DNA of 64,000 nt from Tepidicella baoligensis (GTDB lineage Bacteria; Pseudomonadota; Gammaproteobacteria; Burkholderiales; Burkholderiaceae_C), in the NCBI RefSeq assembly GCF_013432195.1, contig NZ_JACCDB010000001.1:124001-188000 (forward strand), given 5' to 3'. The translations under genes and the position numbers were made by a program. The notes under the pieces are model-generated. The model saw nothing but the letters and a program-made list of their open reading frames with translations, searched no databases and was not told the DNA's origin. Positions 10,036-19,143 of the stretch are shown here, piece after piece (within the stretch, counting starts at the first letter, position 1; each line of letters begins with the position of its first letter).

Positions 10036-11049
10036 TCAAGCCCCCCGTGGCTGGAGCAACGGCACCCGGTTGATGGCCATGGCCGCGGCGGCGGTGCGCG
10101 TCTCCACCCCCAGCTTGGCATGGATGCGTTCCAGGTGTTTCTTCACCGTGGCGGGGCTGGTGCCTAGGATGTCGGCGATGTCGCGGTTGATCTTGCCCTT
10201 GGCCACCCAGTACAGCACCTCGGCCTCGCGGGCGGTCAGGCCAAAGGCCTGCACCAGGGCTTCCAGCACGCTGGCGTCCGACGTTTCCTGCATCACGATC
10301 AGCCAGTCGCCGCCCTCGCCATTCGGACTGGCATCAGCCGGGTCGCCGACCACCAGATGCAGTCGAAAGGTCAGGCGGCGCGGGCCGTTTTCCAGCGTCA
10401 GGCGGGGCGGCTCCACGGGGGCGCAGTCGGTGTGCTGCAGATCAGGCAGGTGCCGGCGCAGCCATTGCAACACCACGGCGGGTGTGTCCGGTGCTTCGGT
10501 GCCGCAGTAGCGCCGCAACAGCTCGCGCGCCAACGGCGTCTGCCACATCAGCCGGCCATCTCGCTCCCGCACGGTGATGGTGGCGTAGCCAAAAGCATCG
10601 AGTGCGTTGCGGGCTTGCTGCTGCTCCACCGCACCGCGCCGGGCCTGACGGGCGCTGCGCAGATGCACCCCCATGCGCGCGATCACCTCCTGCGGCTTGA
10701 CCGGCTTGGTCACGTAGTCCACGCCACCGGCATCCAGCGCGTTGACGAGGTGCTCGGTTTCGGTGAGCCCGGTCATGAAGATGATGGGGATGTGCGCGGT
10801 GTCGGGGTCGGCCTTGAGGCGCCGCGCCACCTCGAACCCGTCCATGCCGGGCATGAGGGCGTCCAACAGCACCACGTCGGGTCGGGCTTGCCGCGCGCGG
10901 GCCAGCGCCGCCTCGCCATTGAGCGCCACCAGCACGGTGTGGCCGGTTTCGTCCAGGGCGTCGTGCAACACCGAAAGGTTTTCCGGCACATCGTCCACGA
11001 TCAGCACCACCGGGCCATCGTCTTCAAGTTCTGTAGGGTTCCAGCGCAT
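10036..11049 (-). CDS. Response regulator, receiver plus LuxR-type HTH
   Basis: This 337-residue protein has a receiver domain at about residues 12-130 with phospho-acceptor Asp63 (VVLLDALMPGMDG) and the conserved Lys in YVTKPVKP. A roughly 110-residue middle region follows (about 140-255) with a PAS-like start (FGYATITVRERDGRLMW) that I cannot place with certainty. A LuxR/GerE helix-turn-helix is at about 265-330 (LTAREAEVLYWVAKGKINRD, then ILGTSPATVKKHLERIHAKL). Its start codon lies inside the end of the hybrid kinase gene (26-nt overlap), so the two are coupled and almost certainly cognate. Position upstream of urtA suggests it controls urea uptake and perhaps urease. Confidence 0.9.
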   Translation of the reverse strand: MRWNPTELEDDGPVVLIVDDVPENLSVLHDALDETGHTVLVALNGEAALARARQARPDVVLLDALMPGMDGFEVARRLKADPDTAHIPIIFMTGLTETEHLVNALDAGGVDYVTKPVKPQEVIARMGVHLRSARQARRGAVEQQQARNALDAFGYATITVRERDGRLMWQTPLARELLRRYCGTEAPDTPAVVLQWLRRHLPDLQHTDCAPVEPPRLTLENGPRRLTFRLHLVVGDPADASPNGEGGDWLIVMQETSDASVLEALVQAFGLTAREAEVLYWVAKGKINRDIADILGTSPATVKKHLERIHAKLGVETRTAAAAMAINRVPLLQPRGA

Positions 11050-14000
11050 GGAGGGTTTCCTGCAATTTTTGCTCTATGGTCTCGAAGCGGAATTCACGGG
11101 CCAGCACCCGCAGCGGCTCCGCCTCTTCACCGGGGCACAGCGCATCCAGCCGGCGAATGAAGCCCCGGTAGTAACCCAGCCGGGCCAGTTCCTGCAGGTC
11201 CCGCAAATCGGAAACAGTGCACCGGGCCAGGCATTCCCCGAACGACGAGGGGATGTCGCACCGGGTGGCCGCGCCCGGCGCGCCCTCTGGTGCCAGCGCA
11301 TGGCCATCCTCCTTTGACCCGTCCTCTGAAGGCAGCCACGTCAGAGCCAGCCGCTCACCCAGCCAGCGCAGCAATTCATCACGCCGCACGGGTTTGACGA
11401 AAAAATCCTCGGGCGGCAAACCCACCGGGTTGTCCAGGCCTTTGTCGAAGGCGTTGGCCGAGACCACCGCCACCACCGGCACCTTGGCCAACCGCCCCGA
11501 CTGCACCAGGGCCTGAAGATGCGTGAGCGCCTCCCAGCCGTCCATGCCCGGCATGGCCAGGTCCATGAACACCGCATCGGGCTGCAAGCCGGTGCGCAAC
11601 TGGGCCAGTGCCTCTTCGCCATGGGTGGCGAGCCGCACATCGAATCCCAGCGGGGCCAGCCAGCTCTGCAGCAGTTGACGGTCGTCTTCCTCGTTGTCCA
11701 CCACCAGCACCGTGCGCCGCGCCCCCGCGTAACCCCTGGCGTCCAGCGGGCGGGGGCTCGCCTGACCTGCGGTCTCGCCATGCACCTCGGGCAGGAACAG
11801 GCGCAGCCGGAAGGTGGTGCCCTGGCCCGGGGTGCTTTCGGCCGTCATGTCGCCGCCCATGAGGTTGGTGAGCATGCGCGCGATCGTCAGCCCCAGCCCG
11901 GCGCCCGTGGAGCCCTGGCTGCTGGTGGCCGCGCCCCGGGCAAAGGGCTCGAACACGCGCTCCAGTTCTTCCGGCGTCATGCCGGGCCCGGTGTCGCAGA
12001 CCTCGAACACCGCCATCTCACGGCCGTACTGCAGGCGCAGCGTCACGCCGCCCTGGGTCGTGAACTTGACGGCATTGCCCAGCAGGTTGATGAGGATCTG
12101 CCGCAAGCGCTTGTCGTCGGCCCGCACCGCCTGCGGCCACAGCTCGGGCGGCTCGAAGCGGAACGCCAGCCCCTTGGCCTGGGCCTGCAACTCGAACATG
12201 CCGGCCACCTCGTCCATCAACGCCCTGAGGTCCAGCGGCTTCACGTCGAGCGTGAGCTTGCCGGCTTCGATGCGGGCCACGTCCAGGGTGCCCTCGATCA
12301 GCGAGAGCAGGTGCTCACCCGCGCGCAGGATCACCTTGATGGCATGGGAACGGTGCGGCGGCAGGTTGGGGTCTTCCTGCAGCAGTTGTGCGTAGCCCAG
12401 GATGCTGTTGAGCGGGGTGCGCAACTCATGGCTGATGTTGCTCACATAGCGCGTCTTGGCCTGGTTCGCCTGGTCGGCCTGCTCGCGCGCACGCTCGGCC
12501 ACCTGCTTGGCCTGCTGCAAGGCGGCATCGGTGCGCCGGTGCGAGGCAATCTCCTCCATCAACAAGCGGGTCTGGCGGTTCGACTCTTCCTGCGCCACCT
12601 CGCGGCTTTTGTGGGCCAGCACCAGCCACCACGCCACGATGGCCGACACCAACAGCAGCGCCGCATACACCTTCACGAAGCCCGCATGCAGCGCGGCCTC
12701 GACCCCCCCACCCATCCAGGGCAGGTCCAGGGCCAGCGCCCCCTGCAGTTCGTGCCGGTACAGCAGGCCCAGCACCGCCGCCAGCACCGGGGCGATCACC
12801 AGCATGAGCAACAGGAAGTGCCCGAGTCCGGCATCGAGCTGCGGCCACCAGCGGCGCGGCAGGAGGCGTTGCAGCGTCGCCTGCCACTGGGTCGAGAGCC
12901 TGGCGTGCGGTTTACAAAGGTCGGCGCAGCGGGCATCCAGGGTGCAGCAGAGCGAACAGATGCTGCCCTGGTAGGCCGGGCAGTGCGCCATGTCCGGCGC
13001 CTCGTAAGCCGACTCACAGATCACACAGCGCTTGAGGCGCACGTAGGGGCCGTCATCCCCTGTCCTGTCCGCGGGATGCTCGTCGGGCTGCGGGTGGCGG
13101 GCCAGGTAGTAGCGGCCCTGCGTGGCCCAGGCGATCAAGGGGGAGGTGACAAACGCCGTCACCATCGCCACCACCGCCGAAAATGCCTGCGCCATCGGCC
13201 CCATCAGGCCCAGATGCGCCGCGATGCCCAGCGCCGACGCCAGGCACATGGCCCCCACCCCCACCGGGTTGATGTCGTACAGATGGGCCCGCTTGAACTC
13301 GATGCCCTTGGGCGACCAGCCCATGGGCTTGTTGATCACCAGATCGGCCACCACCGCCATGATCCAGGCGATGGCGATGTTGGAGTACAGCCCCAGCACG
13401 TCGCCGAGCACCTCGAACACGTTCATTTGCATCAGCATGAAGGCGATGGCGGTGTTGAACACCACCCACACCACCCGGCCGGGGTGGTGGTGCGTGAGCC
13501 GCGAAAAGAAATTGCTCCACGCCAGCGAACCGGCGTAGGCGTTGGTCACGTTGATCTTGAGCTGCGACACCACCACGAACAACGCCGTGGCCGCCACCGC
13601 CCAACCATAGGGCAGCAGGTACTCATAGGCCATGAGGTACATCTGGTTCGGGTCCACCGCGCGGTCAGCCGATACCCCGTGGCTCAGCACCAGATGCGCC
13701 AGCAACGCCCCGCCCAGCATCTTGACCACCCCCATGACAACCCAGCCCGGCCCACCCATCACCACCCCGGCCCACCAGCGTCCACGGCGTTCGGACGTTT
13801 CGCGGGGCATGAAGCGCAGGTAATCGGCCTGCTCGCCCATCTGCGTGATCAGGGCCATGCCCACGGTGAGCGCCGCACCAAACAGGTGCCACTGAAACAC
13901 CCCGCCCTCATTGTCCGCCCCACCATAGTGCACCACCGATGCGAACGCCCCCGGATCGAGCATGGCCACCGCGACAAAAGGGATGACCATCATCACCAGC

Positions 14001-14593
14001 CACAGGGGTTGCGTCCAGACCTGGAAACGACTGATCACCGACACCCCGTGCGTGACCAGCGGAATCACCACCACCGCGCAGATCAGGTAGCCCCAGGCCG
14101 GGGGAATGCCCAGCGCCAGCTCCAGCGCGTACGCCATCACCGCGGCTTCCAACGCAAAGAAGATGAAGGTGAACGACGCGTAGATGAGCGACGTGACCGT
14201 GGACCCGATGTAGCCGAACCCCGCGCCTCGGGTGAGCAGGTCCATGTCCACCCCGTACCGGGCCGCATAGACACTGATGGGCCAACCGGCCACGAAAATC
14301 AGCAAGCCGGTGGCCAGAATGGCCCAGAACGCGTTCAGGAACCCGTACTGCACCAGCAGCGTGGCTCCCACCGCCTCCAGAATGAGGAACGACGCCACCC
14401 CGAATGCGGTATTCGCCACCCGCCACTCCGACCACTTGCGAAACCGCTGTGGCGTGTAGCGCAGGGCGTAGTCCTCCAGCGTCTCGCTGGCCACCCAGCT
14501 GTTGTAGTCCCGCCGCACCTTGACGATGCGCTGGACAGGCACGGCATGCTCGACGGTCTCGGGGTTCACATCCTTGGTCCGTGCAGCTTTCAT
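11024..14593 (-). CDS. NCS1-type permease fused to hybrid sensor histidine kinase/receiver
   Basis: This is a 1189-residue fusion. Residues about 30-505 are a complete NCS1-family (nucleobase/allantoin/hydantoin cation symporter) permease with about 12 membrane segments. Residues about 520-566 form a Cys/His-rich cluster (C523xxC526, then [20 protein letters not shown] and CKPHAR) that may bind metal. Two more hydrophobic segments follow (about 595-620 and 645-665), then a coiled coil, a HisKA domain with His722 ([10 protein letters not shown]), a HATPase with Asn840 (NLLGNAVKF), DTGPGM and [12 protein letters not shown], a receiver with Asp1011 ([12 protein letters not shown]) and a C-terminal tail of about 110 residues. 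The start MKAARTK was preferred to an upstream in-frame codon that reaches into the ureA promoter region. It is divergent from ureA and overlaps the response-regulator gene. A transporter-like ligand sensor for urea or a related nitrogen compound is the best guess. Confidence 0.92.
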   Translation of the reverse strand: MKAARTKDVNPETVEHAVPVQRIVKVRRDYNSWVASETLEDYALRYTPQRFRKWSEWRVANTAFGVASFLILEAVGATLLVQYGFLNAFWAILATGLLIFVAGWPISVYAARYGVDMDLLTRGAGFGYIGSTVTSLIYASFTFIFFALEAAVMAYALELALGIPPAWGYLICAVVVIPLVTHGVSVISRFQVWTQPLWLVMMVIPFVAVAMLDPGAFASVVHYGGADNEGGVFQWHLFGAALTVGMALITQMGEQADYLRFMPRETSERRGRWWAGVVMGGPGWVVMGVVKMLGGALLAHLVLSHGVSADRAVDPNQMYLMAYEYLLPYGWAVAATALFVVVSQLKINVTNAYAGSLAWSNFFSRLTHHHPGRVVWVVFNTAIAFMLMQMNVFEVLGDVLGLYSNIAIAWIMAVVADLVINKPMGWSPKGIEFKRAHLYDINPVGVGAMCLASALGIAAHLGLMGPMAQAFSAVVAMVTAFVTSPLIAWATQGRYYLARHPQPDEHPADRTGDDGPYVRLKRCVICESAYEAPDMAHCPAYQGSICSLCCTLDARCADLCKPHARLSTQWQATLQRLLPRRWWPQLDAGLGHFLLLMLVIAPVLAAVLGLLYRHELQGALALDLPWMGGGVEAALHAGFVKVYAALLLVSAIVAWWLVLAHKSREVAQEESNRQTRLLMEEIASHRRTDAALQQAKQVAERAREQADQANQAKTRYVSNISHELRTPLNSILGYAQLLQEDPNLPPHRSHAIKVILRAGEHLLSLIEGTLDVARIEAGKLTLDVKPLDLRALMDEVAGMFELQAQAKGLAFRFEPPELWPQAVRADDKRLRQILINLLGNAVKFTTQGGVTLRLQYGREMAVFEVCDTGPGMTPEELERVFEPFARGAATSSQGSTGAGLGLTIARMLTNLMGGDMTAESTPGQGTTFRLRLFLPEVHGETAGQASPRPLDARGYAGARRTVLVVDNEEDDRQLLQSWLAPLGFDVRLATHGEEALAQLRTGLQPDAVFMDLAMPGMDGWEALTHLQALVQSGRLAKVPVVAVVSANAFDKGLDNPVGLPPEDFFVKPVRRDELLRWLGERLALTWLPSEDGSKEDGHALAPEGAPGAATRCDIPSSFGECLARCTVSDLRDLQELARLGYYRGFIRRLDALCPGEEAEPLRVLAREFRFETIEQKLQETLHALEPYRT

Positions 14594-14599
14594 GCCATG

Positions 14600-14640
14600 C
14601 GCCGTTTGCCGTATGGTCAAAGACCAAACGCCACGGCATA
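14600..14640. promoter_or_regulatory. Nested inverted repeats in the divergent kinase/ureA promoter region
   Basis: The 86-bp gap between the hybrid kinase start and ureA start must hold both promoters. It contains three overlapping inverted repeats: TGGTC-AAA-GACCA (14614-14626), CGTTTG/CAAACG (14603-14608 and 14625-14630) and TGCCGT/ACGGCA (14607-14612 and 14633-14638). Such dense symmetry suggests regulator binding between the two genes. The elements GTGGCGT and TATGCCG also occur next to the palindrome upstream of urtA, so one regulator might act at both places. No convincing sigma-70 or sigma-54 boxes were identified by eye. Confidence 0.4.
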
Positions 14641-14679
14641 CTGCCCCATCCAAGGCACGCTTATTGCACATCCCTCCCC

Positions 14680-14982
14680 ATGGAACTCTCCCCCCGCGAC
14701 AAGGACAAGCTGCTGATCTTCACCGCCGCGTTGCTGGCCGAACGCCGCAAGGCCCGCGGGCTCAAGCTGAACTACCCCGAAGCCGTGGCCCTGATCAGCG
14801 CCGCCGTCATGGAAGGCGCGCGCGACGGCAAAACCGTGGCCGAACTCATGAGCGAAGGCCGCACCGTGCTCACCCGCGACGACGTGATGGACGGCGTGGC
14901 CGAGATGATTACCGAGATCCAGGTCGAAGCCACCTTCCCCGACGGCACCAAACTGGTCACCGTGCACCAGCCCATCGTCTGA
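14680..14982 (+). CDS. ureA: Urease subunit gamma UreA
   Basis: This 100-residue protein is a full-length match to the urease gamma chain: [20 protein letters not shown] at the start, [12 protein letters not shown], then [18 protein letters not shown] and the terminal [14 protein letters not shown]. It is a structural subunit of the cytosolic nickel enzyme that hydrolyses urea to ammonia and carbon dioxide. It opens the plus-strand run ureA-(small ORF)-ureB-ureC-ureE-ureF-ureG. Its start is exact because alternatives would truncate the conserved N terminus; a clear Shine-Dalgarno is not seen. Confidence 0.97.
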   Translation: MELSPRDKDKLLIFTAALLAERRKARGLKLNYPEAVALISAAVMEGARDGKTVAELMSEGRTVLTRDDVMDGVAEMITEIQVEATFPDGTKLVTVHQPIV

Positions 14983-15014
14983 CTCGTCTGCCCCCTCTCT
15001 TTCAGGAACGCCCC

Positions 15015-15194
15015 ATGCCCTCCTTGCACGTTTCCCGCCTTGGTCTGACCGCTCTGCCCACCCTGCTGGCCACCGCTGCCCACGCCCACGAAGGGCACGG
15101 ACTCCTGGGTGCGCACTGGCACGCCACCGATGTGCTGGGCTTCATCGGTCTTGCGGTCGCCGTCGGCGCTGCCATCTGGTTCACACGCAAGTGA
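15015..15194 (+). CDS. Small His-rich membrane protein between ureA and ureB
   Basis: This 59-residue ORF lies between ureA and ureB with 32-nt and 10-nt gaps. It has an N-terminal signal-like segment ([16 protein letters not shown]), then a His-rich stretch ([16 protein letters not shown]) and one C-terminal membrane segment ([17 protein letters not shown]) ending in RK. The layout recalls the start of HupE/UreJ nickel permeases (His near the N terminus) but is much too short to be one. A role in nickel handling or urea/ammonia passage is speculation. The retained frame, signal-like segment and gene spacing support it being real. Confidence 0.7.
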   Translation: MPSLHVSRLGLTALPTLLATAAHAHEGHGLLGAHWHATDVLGFIGLAVAVGAAIWFTRK

Positions 15195-15204
15195 GGCACC
15201 GGCC

Positions 15205-15510
15205 ATGATTCCCGGCGAACTCCTCATCGACCCCGGCGAGCACACGCTCAATCCCGGCCGCCGTACCGTCACCCTGGTGGTGGTCAACACCGCCGAGCGG
15301 CCCATCCAGGTCGGCTCGCACTACCACTTTGCCGAAACCAACGCGGCCCTGTCGTTCGACCGCGCTGCGGCCCACGGCATGCGGCTCAACATCGCCAGCG
15401 GCACCGCCGTGCGCTTCGAACCCGGCCAGCAACGCACCGTGGAGCTGGTGGACTACGCGGGCAGCCGCGAGGTGTACGGCTTTCGTGGCCTGGTTCAAGG
15501 CGCGCTGTAA
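15205..15510 (+). CDS. ureB: Urease subunit beta UreB
   Basis: This 101-residue protein matches the urease beta chain: [19 protein letters not shown] at the start, then [35 protein letters not shown] and YGFRGLVQG near the end. The ATG at 15205 is chosen because the conserved MIPGE motif is the true N terminus; the open frame upstream overlaps the small ORF. It forms the urease trimer unit with UreA and UreC. Confidence 0.97.
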   Translation: MIPGELLIDPGEHTLNPGRRTVTLVVVNTAERPIQVGSHYHFAETNAALSFDRAAAHGMRLNIASGTAVRFEPGQQRTVELVDYAGSREVYGFRGLVQGAL

Positions 15511-15528
15511 CCCGAAGGAAACCCCACC

Positions 15529-17274
15529 ATGGCAAGCATTTCCCGCAGCGCCTACGCCGATATGTTCGGCCCCACCGTGGGCGACCGCCTTCGCCTAGCC
15601 GACACCGCCCTGGTCATAGAAGTCGAGCAGGACTGCACCCTGCGGGCCGGTGGCTATGGCGAAGAAGTGAAGTTTGGCGGCGGCAAGACCATCCGCGATG
15701 GCATGGGCCAGAGCCAGCGCAGCCGCGCGCAGGGCGCGGTCGATCTGGTCATCACCAACGCCCTCATCGTGGACCACTGGGGCATCGTCAAGGCCGACAT
15801 CGGCGTCAAGGACAGCCGCATCGCCAGCATCGGCAAGGCCGGCAACCCGGACGTGCAACCGGGTGTGGACATCGTCATCGGCCCGGGCACCGAGATTTTG
15901 GCGGGTGAAGGCATGATCGTCACCGCCGGCGGCTACGACAGCCACATCCACTTCATCTGCCCGCAGCAAATCGAAGAAGCCCTCATGTCGGGCATCACCA
16001 CCATGACGGGGGGCGGCACCGGCCCGGCCACGGGCACCAACGCCACCACCTGCACCCCTGGCCCCTGGTACATGGAGCGCATGCTCCAGGCGGCTGACGC
16101 CTTCCCCATGAACCTGGGTTTCCTGGGCAAGGGCAACGCCAGTCAGCCTCAGGGGCTGATGGAGCAGATCGAGGCCGGGGCCATCGGCATGAAGCTGCAT
16201 GAGGACTGGGGCACCACTCCCGCCGCCATCGACGCCTGCCTCGACGTGGCCGAACGCACCGACACGCAGGTCGCCATCCACACCGACACGCTCAACGAAT
16301 CCGGCTTCGTCGAAGACTCGATCGCCGCCTTCAAGGGCCGCACCATCCACACCTTCCACTGCGAAGGTGCGGGTGGTGGCCACGCGCCCGACATCCTGAA
16401 AGTGGTGGGCGAAGCCAACGTGCTACCCAGCTCCACCAACCCCACGCGTCCCTACACCGTCAACACGCTGGAAGAGCATGTGGACATGCTCATGGTGTGC
16501 CACCACCTGGATGCGTCCATCCCCGAAGACCTGGCCTTTGCCGAAAGCCGCATCCGCAAGGAAACCATCGCGGCCGAAGACATCCTCCACGACCTGGGCG
16601 CCATCAGCATCATGAGCAGCGACAGTCAGGCCATGGGCCGGGTGGGTGAGGTCATCTGCCGCACCTGGCAAACGGCCCACAAGATGAAGGTGCAGCGCGG
16701 ATGGCTGGCCCCCACCCCAGGCCGTACCGGGAAAGCGGAACAAAGCGACCGGAATGACAACTTCCGCGTCAAGCGCTACATCGCCAAGTACACGCTCAAC
16801 CCCGCCATCACCCACGGCGTCAGCCATGAAATCGGCTCGGTCGAGGTGGGCAAGTGGGCCGATCTGGTGCTGTGGAAGCCCGCCTTCTTCGGCATCAAGC
16901 CCGCACTCATTCTCAAGGGCGGCATGATCGCCGCGGCCGCCATGGGCGATCCAAACGCGTCCATTCCCACGCCGCAGCCGGTGCACTACCGGCCCATGTT
17001 CGGCAGTTTTGGCGGGGCGCTGCACCAAACGTCGCTCACCTTTGTGTCCCAGGCAGGTCTGGCCGCCGGCATCGGTCAGCGCTTGGGCCTGCAGAAGCCA
17101 CTGGTGGCCGTCAAGGGCTGCCGCACCATCGGCAAGCGCGACATGGTGCTCAACGACTATGCACCCCAAATGGATATCGACCCGCAGAACTACCACGTGC
17201 GCGCCGATGGCCAATTGCTGGTGTGCGAACCCGCTGCCGTGCTGCCGCTGGCCCAGCGCTACTGCCTGTTCTGA
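15529..17274 (+). CDS. ureC: Urease subunit alpha UreC (catalytic)
   Basis: This 581-residue catalytic subunit hydrolyses urea at a dinuclear nickel site. Active-site elements are all present: His139 and His141 (DSHIHF), the carbamylated lysine Lys222 ([12 protein letters not shown]), the mobile flap with Cys324-His325 (MVCHHLD) and Asp365 ([11 protein letters not shown]). Numbering is shifted by +5 from the classical Klebsiella enzyme, so nothing essential is missing. It follows ureB after 18 nt and precedes ureE by 3 nt. The enzyme is cytosolic and needs UreD, UreE, UreF and UreG, all of which are in the window. Confidence 0.98.
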   Translation: MASISRSAYADMFGPTVGDRLRLADTALVIEVEQDCTLRAGGYGEEVKFGGGKTIRDGMGQSQRSRAQGAVDLVITNALIVDHWGIVKADIGVKDSRIASIGKAGNPDVQPGVDIVIGPGTEILAGEGMIVTAGGYDSHIHFICPQQIEEALMSGITTMTGGGTGPATGTNATTCTPGPWYMERMLQAADAFPMNLGFLGKGNASQPQGLMEQIEAGAIGMKLHEDWGTTPAAIDACLDVAERTDTQVAIHTDTLNESGFVEDSIAAFKGRTIHTFHCEGAGGGHAPDILKVVGEANVLPSSTNPTRPYTVNTLEEHVDMLMVCHHLDASIPEDLAFAESRIRKETIAAEDILHDLGAISIMSSDSQAMGRVGEVICRTWQTAHKMKVQRGWLAPTPGRTGKAEQSDRNDNFRVKRYIAKYTLNPAITHGVSHEIGSVEVGKWADLVLWKPAFFGIKPALILKGGMIAAAAMGDPNASIPTPQPVHYRPMFGSFGGALHQTSLTFVSQAGLAAGIGQRLGLQKPLVAVKGCRTIGKRDMVLNDYAPQMDIDPQNYHVRADGQLLVCEPAAVLPLAQRYCLF

Positions 17275-17277
17275 CCC

Positions 17278-17778
17278 ATGACCGACATGCTCCACGCCAC
17301 CCGCTGCATCCCCCAAGGCCAGGGCCTGGCCTCGGTGCTGCTGAACCGGTCGGCCACCGTCACCCTGGAATGGGACCAGCGCCAGAAAAGCCGCTTCGAC
17401 TGCGAAGACTCCCAGGGCCGCCGCATCGGCGTATTCCTGCCACGCGGCACCGTCGTGCGCGGGGGGGACGTGCTGGTCACGCAGGACGGTACGCTGCTCA
17501 AGGTCGTGGCGGCGCCCCAGCCGGTGCTGCGCATCACCCACTGCAACGCCCATGGCACCCCGTTCGACCTCATCCGCGCCGCCTACCACCTGGGCAACCG
17601 GCACGTGCCCATCGAACTGCAACCCGACCACCTCAAGATCGAACCCGACCACGTGCTGGCCGACATGCTGCGCCAGATGCACCTGACCGTGCACGAGGTG
17701 CGCGAACCGTTCGAGCCCGAAGCCGGCGCCTACGGAGGACACGGCAGCCACGGGCACGCTCAAGGCCATGCGCACTGA
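17278..17778 (+). CDS. ureE: Urease accessory nickel metallochaperone UreE
   Basis: This 166-residue protein has the UreE N-terminal peptide-binding domain ([20 protein letters not shown]) and the metal-binding C-terminal domain ([20 protein letters not shown], then HVPIELQ). It ends in a His-rich tail ([14 protein letters not shown]) that should bind extra nickel. UreE hands nickel to UreG for insertion into urease. Its 3' end overlaps ureF by 11 nt, indicating coupled translation. Confidence 0.95.
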   Translation: MTDMLHATRCIPQGQGLASVLLNRSATVTLEWDQRQKSRFDCEDSQGRRIGVFLPRGTVVRGGDVLVTQDGTLLKVVAAPQPVLRITHCNAHGTPFDLIRAAYHLGNRHVPIELQPDHLKIEPDHVLADMLRQMHLTVHEVREPFEPEAGAYGGHGSHGHAQGHAH

Positions 17779-18460
17779 CACTCCGTTGCTCGCCCTGCTC
17801 TGGCTGGCCTCGCCCACCCTGCCGATTGGCGGGTTCTCCTATTCGGAAGGGCTGGAGGCCGCCGTCCACGCAGGCTGGGTGCACGATGAAGCCTCCACCG
17901 CGCGGTGGTTGGGCGACCAGTTGCAGCTGGCCCAGGCCCGCTCCGACCTGTCCATCGTCGCCACCGCCCTGCCCGCCTGGCGCGAACGCGACTGGCCGTG
18001 CCTGCAAGCGCTCGATGCCTGGGTCCGCCAGACCCGCGAAAGCGCCGAGCTGCGGCTCCAGACCGAACAGATGGGGCGCTCCCTCATCGAATGGCTGAAA
18101 TCCCTCCAAGAACCCGATGCCCTGGTGCACGCATGGCCCGACGCCTTGCGCACCCCCTCCTATCCCGTGGCCTACGCCCTCGCGCTGAGCACCCGTCTGC
18201 CCGACGAGGTCCCCGTGCGCGACGCCGTGCTCGCCACGGCGTTCGCCTGGGTCGAAAACATGGTGCAGGCCGCCATCAAGGCCGTGCCACTGGGCCAGAG
18301 CGCGGGCCAGCGCATCCTCGCTCGGCTGTGCCACGAGATTCCCGCCGCCGTGGACACCGCGCTGGCCACCAGCAGCGATAACCGCCAAGCCTTCACCCCT
18401 ATGTTGGCCATCCTCTCGGCCCGCCACGAAACCCAGTACTCCCGCCTGTTCCGCTCATGA
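17768..18460 (+). CDS. ureF: Urease accessory protein UreF
   Basis: This 230-residue helical protein matches Ure[21 protein letters not shown] at the N terminus is the family signature, and the C-terminal [20 protein letters not shown] is typical. UreF bridges UreD and UreG in the urease activation complex and is thought to act as a checkpoint on the UreG GTPase. It overlaps ureE by 11 nt and ureG by 4 nt. Confidence 0.95.
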   Translation: MRTDTPLLALLWLASPTLPIGGFSYSEGLEAAVHAGWVHDEASTARWLGDQLQLAQARSDLSIVATALPAWRERDWPCLQALDAWVRQTRESAELRLQTEQMGRSLIEWLKSLQEPDALVHAWPDALRTPSYPVAYALALSTRLPDEVPVRDAVLATAFAWVENMVQAAIKAVPLGQSAGQRILARLCHEIPAAVDTALATSSDNRQAFTPMLAILSARHETQYSRLFRS

Positions 18461-19119
18461 ATGCCCCCGCCCTGCACCACATCCCCGGCCGCACCAAGAC
18501 CCTGCCCCCGCTGCGCGTCGGCATCGGCGGCCCGGTCGGTTCCGGCAAAACCACCCTGCTCGAAATGCTCTGCAAAGCCATGCGCGAGCGCTACGACCTG
18601 GTCGCCATCACCAACGACATCTACACCAAGGAAGACCAGCGCCTGCTCACGGTCAGCGGCGCGCTGCCGCCCGAGCGCATCATGGGTGTGGAAACCGGTG
18701 GCTGCCCGCACACCGCCATCCGCGAAGACTGCTCCATCAATCTGGAAGCGATCGACCGCATGCTGGCCGCCTTCCCCAACGCCGACGTGGTGTTCGTGGA
18801 AAGCGGCGGCGACAACCTGGCCGCCACCTTCAGCCCCGAACTGAGCGACCTCACCATCTACGTGATCGACGTGGCCGCCGGCGAGAAAATCCCCCGCAAG
18901 GGCGGCCCCGGCATCACCAAAAGCGACCAGTTCGTCATCAACAAGATCGACCTCGCCCCTTACGTGGGCGCGAACCTGGATGTGATGGCCGCCGACACCG
19001 CCCGCATGCGCCCAGACCCGCAACGGCGCCCCTGGGTCATGACCAACCTGAAAACCCAGCAAGGGTTGCCAGAGGTCATCCGCTTCATCGAGCAACGGGG
19101 CATGCTCACCACCGCCTGA
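18457..19119 (+). CDS. ureG: Urease accessory GTPase UreG
   Basis: This 220-residue SIMIBI-class GTPase has a P-loop near residues 25-32 ([15 protein letters not shown]), the nickel-binding Cys-Pro-His motif ([13 protein letters not shown]), the SGGDN motif and [10 protein letters not shown] for guanine recognition. GTP hydrolysis by UreG drives nickel insertion into urease. It is the last gene of the ure run; its stop codon is inside a short inverted repeat shared with the convergent glycerate kinase gene. Confidence 0.97.
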   Translation: MNAPALHHIPGRTKTLPPLRVGIGGPVGSGKTTLLEMLCKAMRERYDLVAITNDIYTKEDQRLLTVSGALPPERIMGVETGGCPHTAIREDCSINLEAIDRMLAAFPNADVVFVESGGDNLAATFSPELSDLTIYVIDVAAGEKIPRKGGPGITKSDQFVINKIDLAPYVGANLDVMAADTARMRPDPQRRPWVMTNLKTQQGLPEVIRFIEQRGMLTTA

Positions 19120-19143
19120 CCCCCCAGACACGCGGCGGGGTCA
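19117..19143. terminator. Inverted repeat spanning both stop codons of ureG and the glycerate kinase gene
   Basis: TGACCCC (19117-19123) and GGGGTCA (19137-19143) form 7-bp arms separated by 13 nt. The outer three bases on each side are the stop codons of the two convergent genes. It may act as a bidirectional terminator, but no T-run follows on either strand, so efficiency is uncertain. Confidence 0.4.

Noticed and set aside
11519-14716. Very long open frame on the plus strand opposite the hybrid kinase
   Set aside because: It is His/Gln/Arg-rich low-complexity translation caused by GC codon bias of the true minus-strand gene; no domain is recognisable.
15015-15194. Complete HupE/UreJ nickel permease between ureA and ureB
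   Set aside because: Only 59 residues with one C-terminal helix; the downstream frame becomes ureB in another phase, so there is no longer protein here.
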